From Xenorhabdus yunnanensis (GTDB taxonomy: Bacteria; Pseudomonadota; Gammaproteobacteria; Enterobacterales; Enterobacteriaceae), in contig NZ_JAQRFI010000047.1 in the NCBI RefSeq assembly GCF_028598805.1, positions 1 through 35,795 on the forward strand: a stretch of DNA of 35,795 nt, read 5' to 3'. Numbering within the stretch: the first letter of the stretch is position 1; each line of letters begins with the position of its first letter. Below, piece by piece: positions 9,116 through 17,665 of this stretch. A program made the translations under genes and the position numbers. The notes under the pieces are model-generated. The model saw nothing but the letters and a program-made list of their open reading frames with translations. It did not search any database and was not told where the DNA came from.

Positions 9116-10216
9116 GTGATCATCATTAGATATCTAGTACGGGAAACCCTGAAAAGCCAAATTGCAATACTTTTCATCTTATTGCTGATCTTTTTCAGTC
9201 AGAAATTAGTTGAGGTGTTGAGTGCGGCGGTAGAAGGAAATATTCCTACAAATTTGGTTCTATCGTTGTTAGGTTTAGGTTTGCCAGATATGGCGCAGCT
9301 TATTTTGCCCCTGAGTTTATTTCTCGGGGTATTAATGACGTTCAGCAAACTCTATACCGAAAGTGAAATCACCGTTATGCATGCCTGTGGGTTGGGCAAA
9401 AGTGCATTGGTGAAATCAGCTCTTATTCTGGCTCTACTTACATCAGCGTTGGCGGCTGCCAACGTTATCTGGCTCACTCCGTGGTCTTCAAAATATAAAG
9501 AACAAGTAGTGGCGGATGTAAAAGCCAATCCAAGCCTGGCAGCAATTATGGAAGGGCGGTTCAAGTCTTCTCGTGATGGCAACATGGTGCTTTATATCGG
9601 CAATGTGAAGGGCAATACGTTCGAAAATGTTTTTCTGGCTCAGCTCCGCCCGGCGAATGACCAGCGTCCTTCCATAGTGCTTGCGGATGGTGGACATATG
9701 GAAGAGCGCCCGAATGGTAACCAAGTGGCGGTACTCCATAAGGGGACGCGCTATGAAGGTACAGCGCAGTTGCGTGATTTCCGCATTACTGAGTTCAAGG
9801 ATTATCAGGCAGTGATTGGGCATCAAAGCGCAGATATCGATGGCAACAAAGTTGAACAAAAATCGATTGAGCAGCTTTGGCATGACACTGACAATGATTC
9901 CCGTTCAGAATTTCACTGGCGCCTGACGTTGATTGTCTCGGTGCTGATCATGGCGCTGATGGTCGTTCCGTTGAGTGCCGTGAATCCGCGTCAGGGGCGG
10001 ATACTCAGTATGTTGCCAGCCATGTTGCTTTACCTGATTTTCTTTCTGCTGCAAAGTTCCCTGCGTTCCAATGGGGGGAAAGGCAAACTTGATCCTATGT
10101 TCTGGATGTGGCTGGTCAACGGAGCGTATTTTGCCTTAGCTGTGGTGCTTAATCTGTGGGATACCGTACCCATGCGCAGACTGCGTTCACGCTTTAAGAG
10201 TCAAGGAGCGTCATGA
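9116..10216 (+). CDS. lptF: LPS export ABC transporter permease LptF
   Basis: One of the two inner-membrane permeases of the LptB2FGC complex, which pulls lipopolysaccharide out of the inner membrane and pushes it along the LptA bridge. The protein has 366 residues, as in E. coli. It begins MIIIRYLVRETLKSQ from a GTG start, has three N-terminal membrane segments, a periplasmic beta-jellyroll (about residues 125-265), and three C-terminal segments (LSMLPAMLLYLIFFLLQSSL; MFWMWLVNGAYFALAVVLNLW). The LGLGLPDMAQLILPLSLFLG coupling region and YTESEITVMHACG block are characteristic. It overlaps lptG by 4 bp. Confidence 0.98.
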   Translation: MIIIRYLVRETLKSQIAILFILLLIFFSQKLVEVLSAAVEGNIPTNLVLSLLGLGLPDMAQLILPLSLFLGVLMTFSKLYTESEITVMHACGLGKSALVKSALILALLTSALAAANVIWLTPWSSKYKEQVVADVKANPSLAAIMEGRFKSSRDGNMVLYIGNVKGNTFENVFLAQLRPANDQRPSIVLADGGHMEERPNGNQVAVLHKGTRYEGTAQLRDFRITEFKDYQAVIGHQSADIDGNKVEQKSIEQLWHDTDNDSRSEFHWRLTLIVSVLIMALMVVPLSAVNPRQGRILSMLPAMLLYLIFFLLQSSLRSNGGKGKLDPMFWMWLVNGAYFALAVVLNLWDTVPMRRLRSRFKSQGAS

Positions 10217-11295
10217 TGTTTGGGGTATTGGATAGATATATCGGCCGTACAATCCTGCAAACCATCCTGATGACTTTGTTCATGCTGGTATCCCTTTCCG
10301 GCATCATCAAATTTGTCGATCAGTTGCGCAAGGTCGGGCAGGGGGAATATACCGCATTTTCTGCCGGTATTTACACACTGTTGAGTATTCCCAAAGATAT
10401 TCAGATCTTCTTTCCCATGGCCGCCTTACTCGGCGCGCTATTGGGCTTGGGAGCTCTGGCAACGCGCAGTGAGCTGGTGGTGATGCAGGCTTCTGGCTTT
10501 ACCCGCCTGCAAGTGGCGGGTTCTGTCATGAAAACGGCGATCCCATTGGTCTTGCTGACGATGGTCATCGGTGAATGGGTTGCTCCACAAGGAGAGCAGC
10601 TTGCCCGTAATTATCGCTCCCAAAAAATGTTCGGCGGCTCACTGATGTCCACGACCAAAGGTTTGTGGGCGAAAGATGGGCAGGACTTTGTCTATATAAA
10701 GAGCGTGGGCAAGGATAATTCTCTGAATGGCATCAGCATCTATCATATTGATAAAAATAAAAAATTGCTGTCCGTTAGATATGCTGCTTCGGCGGTATAT
10801 GACAAAGATAACCATCAATGGAAATTATCTCAGGTTGAAGAGTCTGATTTAATGCAGGGTGGGCGAATCACGGGATCACAGCGTTTATCGGCAGAATGGA
10901 AAAGCCGGCTGACACCTGAAAAGCTGGGAGTGGTTTCCCTTGATCCTGAGGCGCTCTCTATTCGTGATTTGCACCAATACATCACATATCTGAAGCAGGG
11001 ACAGCAAGATGCCGGACGTTACCAGCTCAATATGTGGAAGAAGGTTTTTGCACCTTTATCGGTTGCTGTGATGATGCTGATGGCACTTTCTTTTGTTTTC
11101 GGGCCACTGCGCAGCGTGCCAATGGGATTCAGGGTAGTTGTGGGGATCAGCATGGGCTTTGTTTTCTATGTCTTAAATGAGATATTCGGCCCGCTCAGTC
11201 TGGTTTATAGCATGCCGCCGATATTGGGCGCACTGTTGCCAAGTTTGTTGTTCTTTGGGGTGAGTGTTTACTTACTGTTACACAAGAAGACATAA
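10213..11295 (+). CDS. lptG: LPS export ABC transporter permease LptG
   Basis: The second permease of the LptB2FGC lipopolysaccharide extractor. It has 360 residues, as in E. coli, with the expected three plus three membrane segments around a periplasmic jellyroll domain. Signature blocks are FGVLDRYIGRTIL, LFMLVSLSGIIKFVDQLR, LATRSELVVMQASGFTR and GRYQLNMWKKVFAPLSVAVM. Its ATG overlaps the lptF stop (ATGA), so the two are translationally coupled. A strong hairpin follows about 37 bp after the stop. Confidence 0.98.
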   Translation: MMFGVLDRYIGRTILQTILMTLFMLVSLSGIIKFVDQLRKVGQGEYTAFSAGIYTLLSIPKDIQIFFPMAALLGALLGLGALATRSELVVMQASGFTRLQVAGSVMKTAIPLVLLTMVIGEWVAPQGEQLARNYRSQKMFGGSLMSTTKGLWAKDGQDFVYIKSVGKDNSLNGISIYHIDKNKKLLSVRYAASAVYDKDNHQWKLSQVEESDLMQGGRITGSQRLSAEWKSRLTPEKLGVVSLDPEALSIRDLHQYITYLKQGQQDAGRYQLNMWKKVFAPLSVAVMMLMALSFVFGPLRSVPMGFRVVVGISMGFVFYVLNEIFGPLSLVYSMPPILGALLPSLLFFGVSVYLLLHKKT

Positions 11296-11331
11296 CAGAC
11301 TGAATTTCATTACACTTATTTTTCCATCATG

Positions 11332-11369
11332 ACCAATCAGAGTATTAGCTGTGTAATACTCTGATTGGT
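11332..11369. terminator. Bidirectional terminator between lptG and the ampH-like gene
   Basis: A 16-bp perfect stem (11332-11347 with 11354-11369) around the 6-nt loop GCTGTG lies between two convergent genes. It is moderately AT-rich and long enough to end transcription from both sides; the downstream T-runs (TTATTTTATT on plus) are offset. Confidence 0.75.
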
Positions 11370-11397
11370 ATCTGGCGTTATTTTATTAATAACGAAA

Positions 11398-12630
11398 CTA
11401 AATTTGATTATGATTGCGCGCCAATGCTGCAACTAACTCATTAACCCCACTTGTCACGCGGCTAAATTTACTTTGCTCCTTACGTGTCATCACCACAAAT
11501 ACGCCGATATTTTGTTCAGGTATCATCGCCATATAAGAATTAAATCCGCCACCGCCACCGGTTTTCTGGTAAATGCCGGGAACATCGCCTTTGGCCTCCA
11601 TATAGACCCAGCCAAGCCCGATACCATCCGCCAGACCTGCTACATCCATCCCTTTGATTGACGTCAGATCAGCGCGTTTAAAGTAAATACCTTGTTCACG
11701 GCTGGCAGTCTGTTTTCTCAATTGATTATGGGAAGATAAAAACTGCTGCATCCAGCGCTGCATATCTGCGGGGGTGGAATAAATTCCGCCACTGCCCGCG
11801 GCGGCAATGGTATTTACGCAAGGGCTGGGTTTAAACCCTGCCATCAAACGGGCACATTGGGATTGCGAGGGTGTCAGTGTTGTATCCTTCATGTGATAAG
11901 GGCGGGTAATCTCCTCTTGCAACAGGCGGGTATAGGGTTTTTTCGTCGCTTTGGAAAGGGCATCTGCCAATAAATCATAGGCCAGATTGGAATAAGAAGC
12001 TGTCGTGCCGGGCGTGGCATCTAACCCTGCGGTTTGCAGCCAAGCCCAGCGGTTCGATTGAGTCGGCCAGATAAACACAGGACGTCCCCATTTCCCACCC
12101 GGTTGTTCTCGTGGTAACCCGCTGGTATGGCTTGCCAGATGATACAGTCGGATTGGCTGACCTACACCATAATCCGGTACATGAACACCGTAATAAGTGT
12201 ACTTTTGAAGCGGATCGGTAGTCTTAAGACGTTTCTTTTGTGCCAATTTAATCATGACCTCACTGGTCATCAATTTAGTAATAGAAGCAATACGAATCAA
12301 AGAGTCCTGCCGTGGCCGAACGCCGCTCCTTGGATAAGTTTCCCCAAAACTGCGATGCACAACCTGATTATTGTCGATCACCACCATTGCCATTCCCAAA
12401 GGATTGCCTTCATCAAAGATGGATTGCGAATACTGATCGACCAGCGCGGTAGACATTTTCTTGATCTTACCGTTACCCTCGAAAACTTCCCACTTTGCCG
12501 ATTGCGCATTGAATTGCTTAAATTTGCTCTGGTTTGAATTATTAGAATCCGCACAAGCTGACATCACCCACGCCAGGGCGGAAACTGTACACAGTTTATA
12601 TAGCCGTTTTTTCATTTTTGGATTAACCAA
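11398..12630 (-). CDS. ampH: AmpH-like D-alanyl-D-alanine carboxypeptidase/endopeptidase, predicted lipoprotein
   Basis: A class C beta-lactamase-fold penicillin-binding protein; E. coli AmpH trims peptidoglycan peptides as a DD-carboxypeptidase and endopeptidase. Catalytic motifs are all visible: SxxK as SITK (S117-K120), YxN as YSN (Y214-N216) and KTG (K357-G359) within QKTGGGGGF. Long stretches (RIASITKLMTSEVM, LPREQPGGKWGRPVFIWPT, AYDLLADALSKATKKPYT) match AmpH rather than AmpC. At 410 residues it is longer than E. coli AmpH (385) because of a Ser/Asn/Gln/Lys-rich linker after the signal. The signal ends MSAC (Cys26), a plausible lipobox, so it is probably a lipid-anchored version. An alternative start is Met6 (MKKRLYK). 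Confidence 0.9.
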   Translation of the reverse strand: MVNPKMKKRLYKLCTVSALAWVMSACADSNNSNQSKFKQFNAQSAKWEVFEGNGKIKKMSTALVDQYSQSIFDEGNPLGMAMVVIDNNQVVHRSFGETYPRSGVRPRQDSLIRIASITKLMTSEVMIKLAQKKRLKTTDPLQKYTYYGVHVPDYGVGQPIRLYHLASHTSGLPREQPGGKWGRPVFIWPTQSNRWAWLQTAGLDATPGTTASYSNLAYDLLADALSKATKKPYTRLLQEEITRPYHMKDTTLTPSQSQCARLMAGFKPSPCVNTIAAAGSGGIYSTPADMQRWMQQFLSSHNQLRKQTASREQGIYFKRADLTSIKGMDVAGLADGIGLGWVYMEAKGDVPGIYQKTGGGGGFNSYMAMIPEQNIGVFVVMTRKEQSKFSRVTSGVNELVAALARNHNQI

Positions 12631-12663
12631 TCAGGGAGCGTTCACGTGGGGAAAGTAAAGCCG

Positions 12664-12750
12664 TTATTTGTTTTTCTTAAATACCGCGATAATGGCGCCG
12701 ATAACGATACCTACCAGAATACCTGTGAAAATCCAACTGATAATAGTCAT
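12664..12750 (-). CDS. 28-residue single-helix membrane protein
   Basis: A very short frame starts at the ATG at 12748-12750 after a good ribosome-binding site (GAGGTAA, 7 nt upstream). The product begins MTIISWIFTGILVG, is one continuous hydrophobic helix of about 22 residues with Gly spaced every 4 (GILVGIVIGAII), and ends KKNK, which predicts N-out/C-in insertion in the inner membrane. I do not recognise a family. It lies alone between ampH and the tRNA gene, in the ampH orientation and about 33 bp ahead of it, so the two could be co-transcribed. The strong start signal and codon-perfect helix support a real gene. Confidence 0.65.
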   Translation of the reverse strand: MTIISWIFTGILVGIVIGAIIAVFKKNK

Positions 12751-12945
12751 GATAATTTACCTCATAGCAGTGTATTGTTTGGAATTATATAAGGAGTTTG
12801 TAGGTTGTCTATTGGCAGGACAGGATTGTGAGAGAGGAATTTTGCGATGTAGTAGTAAAGAGGGTTGTATTTTGAACTGCATTGGTCAAAAAAAGTCATG
12901 AATGATTCTTTTTTCGGCATTTAAACAAAATTGAAAGGATAAGTG

Positions 12946-12973
12946 TTGCGAACGTTCTTCTTACAGGTATAAT
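12946..12973 (+). promoter_or_regulatory. Sigma70 promoter of the tRNA-Leu gene
   Basis: TTGCGA (12946-12951) and a perfect TATAAT (12968-12973) are separated by 16 bp. The tRNA begins 26 bp after the -10 box. Confidence 0.8.
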
Positions 12974-12999
12974 CACCTCCGTTCTCCGAACCCTTCAGT

Positions 13000-13084
13000 G
13001 CCGAAGTGGCGAAATCGGTAGACGCAGTTGATTCAAAATCAACCGCCTTCGGGTGTGCCGGTTCGAGTCCGGCCTTCGGCACCA
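13000..13084 (+). tRNA. leuX: tRNA-Leu (CAA anticodon), leuX-like
   Basis: An 85-nt class II tRNA with an encoded CCA end. The acceptor arm GCCGAAG pairs with CTTCGGC, the D-arm is GGCGAAATCGGTAGAC, the anticodon stem GTTGA/TCAAC holds CAA at 13034-13036, and the T-arm carries GTTCGAGTC. The sequence is almost that of E. coli leuX except in the variable arm. tRNA-Leu(CAA) is a classical integration site for P4-type islands, and an integrase relic follows here. Confidence 0.97.
13060..13084 (+). other. Probable island attachment site (3' end of tRNA-Leu)
   Basis: P4-type integrases recombine at the T-arm/acceptor end of tRNA genes, and the integrase relic begins 165 bp downstream. This end of the tRNA is therefore the likely left attachment site. 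No second copy of the sequence was found elsewhere in the window, so the right junction is either outside or lost. Confidence 0.5.
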
Positions 13085-13210
13085 TTCGTTAGTTTTCTAA
13101 CGTCTACCCAAGTCTACAAAATCCCTAAAAACCCCAATAAATCAACAAAGTTCGTTATTTTGACGTCTCCTATGGTATGTTGCAATCAACATGCACCAAG
13201 GGGCATAATT

Positions 13211-13245
13211 TGGGGCACTTACACTTCGATTTTAAATGTGCCCCA
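13211..13245 (+). repeat. TGGGGCAC inverted repeat in front of the integrase relic
   Basis: An 8-bp perfect inverted repeat (13211-13218 with 13238-13245) flanks 19 bp and ends 3 bp before the integrase ATG. A further GGGGCA lies at 13200-13205. This looks like an arm-type or autoregulatory site for the integrase, or a hairpin that covers its start. Confidence 0.5.
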
Positions 13246-13248
13246 AAA

Positions 13249-14141
13249 ATGAAACTAAACGCCCGACAAATCGAGACTGCGAAACCTAAAGAGAAATCCT
13301 ATAAATTAGCGGATGGTGCTGGCTTATATCTCGAAATTACTCCGCGCGGTTCTAAATACTGGCGCATGAAATATCATCAGCCCTGCTGATAAAAAAGAAG
13401 ATCGGCTGGCTTTTGGTGTTTATCCTGCCGTTTCATTAGCTGATGCTCGTGCCAAACGGGATGAAGCCAAAAAATTGCTTGCTCAAGGTATTGATCCCAA
13501 AGCAGAGAAGAAAGACGCGCAAGCCGAATTAAAGGGTGCATATACCTTTGAACGCATCGCCCGTGAATGGCACGCAAGCAATAAACGGTGGAGCGAAGAC
13601 CATCGAGAGCGGATGATGCGAGGTTTCGAGCAATACATTTTCCCCTATATTGGTACTCTCGATATTCGCACTTTGCGAACCAGCCAACTGTTAGCACCGA
13701 TCAAAGCCGTTGATACAGATGGTAAGCACGACATAGCCCAGAGATTACAGCAACATGTTACTGCCATCATGCGTTATGCAGTTCAAAATGACATCCTTGA
13801 ATATAGCCCTGCCAATGATATGGCGGGTACTCTCACCATAGTAAAACCCAAACATCACCCTGCATTATCCCATGAACGTTTACCCGAATTTCTCACCCGT
13901 CTTTCCTGTTACCGTGGGCGCTTACTGACCAAAATTGCGGTAGAACTGACGTTATTAACGTTTGTTCGTTCCAGTGAGATGAGATTTGCCAGTTGGAAAG
14001 AAATAGATCTTGAAAGGGCTATTTTGGCACATACCTACAACAAGAAAAACCCTTGAAGGAGTTAAGTAATTTCAGCGTGGTATGAAAATGAAAACTAAAC
14101 ATATTGTGCCGTTGAGTCGTCAGGTTGTATCTTGGTGTTAA
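13249..14141 (+). pseudogene. P4-type tyrosine recombinase (island integrase), degraded
   Basis: The ATG at 13249 opens a P4 integrase N-terminus (LNARQIETAKPKEKSYKLAD, GAGLYLEITPRGSKYWRMKY). After about 43 codons the frame shifts by one base near 13380; the second frame (13384-14056) continues LAFGVYPAVSLADARAKRDEA through the core-binding domain to the first catalytic region (LTFVRSSEMRFASW, R in the RxxE motif). A second shift near 14030 leads to HIPTTRKTLEGVK, an in-frame TAA at 14067-14069, then FQRGMKMKTKHIVPLSRQVV. Homology stops at about 14129, where an IS5-type scrap begins. The C-terminal His-x-x-Arg and Tyr are absent, so the recombinase is dead. Confidence 0.9.
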
Positions 14142-14273
14142 ACCTCCTTTTGTACGCTCCATAGCTTGATTACCGCTTTTAGCACCCGCTCCATGCGCCT
14201 TTACGCCCCGGTAAATGCGGCTCCAGTAAGTGCCAAATATGATCTGAAATATCATGACGATATTATCTAGCAA
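14142..14273 (-). pseudogene. IS5-family transposase fragment
   Basis: Read leftwards, this stretch encodes about 40 residues including VKAHGAGAKSGNQAMERTKGG. This matches the conserved IS5/IS1031-type transposase segment around V-K-A-H-x-x-AGAKSGNQA...S-x-GGLTTKIH. The match stops at GG(L), exactly where the integrase relic begins on the other strand, so the element fragment truncated the integrase. Neither terminal repeat is visible. Confidence 0.6.
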
Positions 14274-14392
14274 AGGGACTTGTATTCGAAGCTGACAACA
14301 TTCATTATATAAATAATAACATTATGCAATAATTTGCATAACATATAATTTATCATAGATATTATTATCCTGTTACCTTATAGGGGACTTGA

Positions 14393-17383
14393 ATGCTGTC
14401 TTATTTCCTGAAACAGGTCCGTAGTTATCCGGACAAGATCGCTATCCTCACATCTGAAAAAGAACTCAATTACCGTACACTCAAACTGCAAGCAGCCACC
14501 GTTGCGGGCTCGCTACGGTCACTTGGGATAATGCATGAAGAGCCTATTGCGATCCTGCTGCCGCCGGGCATTGAACAAATCACGAGCCAGCTTGCCATTC
14601 TTATGGCTGGCGGAAGCTGCGTGCCTCTCGACCCGAATGTACCTCCAGCGCGCCTAAACGACATGTTGGATGATCTGGCCGTGAGATGGACCATTACCGA
14701 TTCGCCAGACAGCTCCCCTCAATTACACACCACATTCGTTTCATTTTACGATCTTCTTGAAGGAGAAGGCTTAGACAAAACCAATAGCGAGATTGCTTGT
14801 CTGGCTCCACATCATAGAACCCATGTTCTCTTTACCTCGGGCACGACCGGCAAGCCGAAAGGCGTGCAGATCGAGGGAAAAAGCATCATGCGGGTTGTCG
14901 TTGATACGGCATATATACGCCTCACGCCTGAAGACCGCATTGCCTGCACCTGCAATCCGACATTTGATATCTCATTGTTCGAGATCTGGGGTGCACTCCT
15001 CAATGGTGCAACGGCTTTCGTGTTCCACAAAAAGGATGTGCTGAACATAGAGTATTTTCAAGCCGAACTGGCGAGGAGAGAAATCTCTATAGTCTTCGTT
15101 ACGGCAACGCTCTTCAATCTGATCGCGAAAACATACCCCCAGGCATTCCGCGATGTTCGCTATCTTCTGATAGGTGGCGAAGCGCTCAATGCCCACACGG
15201 TGAAGCTGGTTCTGGAAGCGGGCGCTCCCCCCCAACACCTTCTTAATGGGTATGGTCCAACGGAAAGCACCATATTTGCGCTTTCACACGATATCAGTCT
15301 GGACGATCTGGTTGATGGCAGTGTCCCTATCGGACGACCGATCAACCGTACCAGTGCATTCATTTTGGATGATAATCTGGTGCCGCTGGCGCCAGGAAAC
15401 CTGGGACAACTCTATCTCGGTGGAGAGGGACTCTCGCGGGGATACTGGAACCGTGACGAGCTGAATGCCGATCGTTTCGTACATGTTACTATCCCCGGAC
15501 ATTCCCTGCCGATTCGGCTTTACAAGACGGGGGATCTCAGCTGGCAGCGTGATGATGGCGTCTTCATGTTCTCAGGCCGCATCGACAGCCAGGTGAAGAT
15601 ACGAGGTCACCGTATCGAACTGGAAGAAATCGAAGTTCAGCTTCTAAAAAGCAAGGAGATCCGCTTGGCCAAGGTCTGCGCCGTGAAGAACGAGGGTGAA
15701 GACGATTTCCTTGCCGCATTCGTTGTTCCTCGGTCTCCGAACGCTTTCGACCGAGAGCGGCTTACACGGGAATTGGGTGAGTATCTGCCCGCATACATGC
15801 TGCCTCGTCTTTTTGTCGTTGAGGATATCCCTATGACGCCACATGGAAAGGCAGACCAGCACAAACTCATGGCGCTGCTCACAGAGCAAACACTGTCTGA
15901 GGAGCGCCCCGCTGGCTTCAACGATACCGAGTATGCGGTGTATCGCATTTGGAGCAAAATCCTGAACAACAGCGAGATCTCGCTTGACGACAACTTCTTT
16001 CAAATGGGAGGCAGTTCCCTGCAAGCGTCGCGTCTTGTGATTGAACTTGCTCGTCAGTTCAAGCAGAATTTCTTGGTGCAGACCCTTTACGAGGTATCAA
16101 GCCTCCGCCAACTTGCCAAAATCGTTTCACAAGGCAATTCCCCACAGGCGCAGGATGAAATGGAGGAATGGTTACGCGACGGGCAACTACCGGACGATAT
16201 CAGGCCATTACCGGAGGCACCGCAGAACTGGGCGCGTCTTGCTAACCCATCCATTTTTCTGACAGGCGTGACCGGCTTTCTGGGGGCGTTCTTCTTACGT
16301 GATCTCCTCACTCTCGAGAATATAAAAAACGTAGTTTGTCTTGTTCGAGCGAAAGACGATGCCACGGCACACCAACGCATTGAGAATACCCTTTCCAAGT
16401 ACGGATTGTGGGAAACCTCATTCACCGGGCGCATTAGGGCCATCGCTGGTGACTTATCTCAACCCAGATTAGGGCTAAGCGAAAAACGCTACGACGAATT
16501 GGTCAACACGAGCGATGTCGTTTTTCATCTGGCCGCAAATGTCAACTACATTCATCCCTACCGGATGCAGCGCGTTTCCAACATCGATAGCACGCTGAAC
16601 ATTCTTCGTTTCGCCACACAAGGCAAAGCCAAAGCCGTGCATTACGTATCGACGATTGCAGCATTCGGTCCGGTGGGATTGCTGAACTCGACGACTCGTA
16701 TCTACGAGAATGAGAGCCTCATTCCCTATATCGAGGGCCTGAAATATGATACCGGCTATGCACAGAGCAAATGGGTTGTAGAACAGCTCATCTGGCAGGC
16801 CCGGGACCTCGGTATCCCGTTGTCCGTCTATCGGCCGGGTTTCATTATGGGCGACAGCGTTAGCGGCGTCGGTAATCCGAATGACTTCGTCGCACGCCTG
16901 ATGAAGGGGTGCATTACTATCGGCGCCTGTCCGGAACTGCCGCGTCAGTGGAAGGAGTTCGTCCCGGTTGACTATGTTAGTGCGGCGCTTTTGACTATCG
17001 CGACTGACATCCGGAACCTAGGTCAGGCTTACCACCTCGTCCCGGAGAGAGAGCAGTCCATTGACATTGATGAGTTCTTCCGCCTTTTAGAGGAATGTTA
17101 TGGATCTCCATTGCAGCCACTCCCTTACAACGAATGGCTCTCCAGGCTGACTGCCGATCCTCATTTAGACGACAATGCATTGTTGCCCTTGCTACCAATG
17201 CTTGCTGAGCGCGTCTACCAGCAGCTAACCCGATGGGAGGTAAATGAAAACATGCCGATCTATGATACCAAGAATACGAATTCAGCATTGGCTAATGCAG
17301 CAAATCCGGTGCATTTCACTCCAATGGGAAAAGAATTACTCTCAAAGTACCTCGCCTATTACCTTCCCAAAAGCGGTCAATAG
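14393..17383 (+). CDS. Stand-alone NRPS-like A-T-R enzyme (adenylation, carrier, thioester reductase)
   Basis: A 996-residue single-module enzyme that should activate one carboxylic or amino acid, load it on its own carrier and release it reductively as an aldehyde. The A domain (about 1-505) shows LFTSGTTGKPKGV, NGYGPTEST, LYKTGD and HGKAD. Specificity residues read by alignment to GrsA are D192 (position 235) then I,F,F,L,G,G,I,F and K, i.e. D-I-F-F-L-G-G-I-F-K, closest in character to aliphatic Val/Ile codes. The carrier (about 510-585) has MGGSS with S542. The reductase has TGVTGFLG (G625, G628, G631) and YAQSK (Y789, K793). The start has a GGGG site 6 nt upstream. It is clearly more GC-rich than its neighbours, suggesting transfer. 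No condensation domain or partner gene lies next to it. Product unknown; an amino aldehyde or a derived pyrazine or imine is inference. Confidence 0.9.
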   Translation: MLSYFLKQVRSYPDKIAILTSEKELNYRTLKLQAATVAGSLRSLGIMHEEPIAILLPPGIEQITSQLAILMAGGSCVPLDPNVPPARLNDMLDDLAVRWTITDSPDSSPQLHTTFVSFYDLLEGEGLDKTNSEIACLAPHHRTHVLFTSGTTGKPKGVQIEGKSIMRVVVDTAYIRLTPEDRIACTCNPTFDISLFEIWGALLNGATAFVFHKKDVLNIEYFQAELARREISIVFVTATLFNLIAKTYPQAFRDVRYLLIGGEALNAHTVKLVLEAGAPPQHLLNGYGPTESTIFALSHDISLDDLVDGSVPIGRPINRTSAFILDDNLVPLAPGNLGQLYLGGEGLSRGYWNRDELNADRFVHVTIPGHSLPIRLYKTGDLSWQRDDGVFMFSGRIDSQVKIRGHRIELEEIEVQLLKSKEIRLAKVCAVKNEGEDDFLAAFVVPRSPNAFDRERLTRELGEYLPAYMLPRLFVVEDIPMTPHGKADQHKLMALLTEQTLSEERPAGFNDTEYAVYRIWSKILNNSEISLDDNFFQMGGSSLQASRLVIELARQFKQNFLVQTLYEVSSLRQLAKIVSQGNSPQAQDEMEEWLRDGQLPDDIRPLPEAPQNWARLANPSIFLTGVTGFLGAFFLRDLLTLENIKNVVCLVRAKDDATAHQRIENTLSKYGLWETSFTGRIRAIAGDLSQPRLGLSEKRYDELVNTSDVVFHLAANVNYIHPYRMQRVSNIDSTLNILRFATQGKAKAVHYVSTIAAFGPVGLLNSTTRIYENESLIPYIEGLKYDTGYAQSKWVVEQLIWQARDLGIPLSVYRPGFIMGDSVSGVGNPNDFVARLMKGCITIGACPELPRQWKEFVPVDYVSAALLTIATDIRNLGQAYHLVPEREQSIDIDEFFRLLEECYGSPLQPLPYNEWLSRLTADPHLDDNALLPLLPMLAERVYQQLTRWEVNENMPIYDTKNTNSALANAANPVHFTPMGKELLSKYLAYYLPKSGQ

Positions 17384-17391
17384 AACTCTTG

Positions 17392-17415
17392 GCTACCTGA
17401 CAATAGTCAGGTAGC
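17392..17415 (+). terminator. Rho-independent terminator of the A-T-R gene
   Basis: A perfect 10-bp stem (17392-17401 with 17406-17415) with an AATA tetraloop is followed by TTTTC, 8 bp after the stop codon. The gene is therefore a single transcription unit or the last of one. Confidence 0.92.
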
Positions 17416-17665
17416 TTTTCATAGTGCGCCGAGCATGGCGCGTAACGCCTTGAACGGCGCTGTCTGTTAACGGTGGTAGCTAACTATAACGATGCGTTTT
17501 TTCTGGACAAGAACAAGACCCACCCCACATAATGCCGCAAATTCTGATTCTGAGTTGTAGTTTACAACTAAATTAAGTTCACGATTTTTATATGTGAAAA
17601 ATTGGCGCTCATTAATATCAGTGATATTGATAACAGAAGTGGATATATAACTACTGGAGGCTGTT

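Noticed and set aside
13087-13102. CGTTAG-TTTT-CTAACG hairpin right after the tRNA
   Set aside because: The 6-bp stem has no T-run after it and may just be part of the tRNA trailer; too weak to call a terminator.
14470-15993. Several 70-120-codon minus-strand frames inside the A-T-R gene
   Set aside because: These are shadows generated by the GC-rich coding strand; the plus-strand gene has intact motifs throughout.
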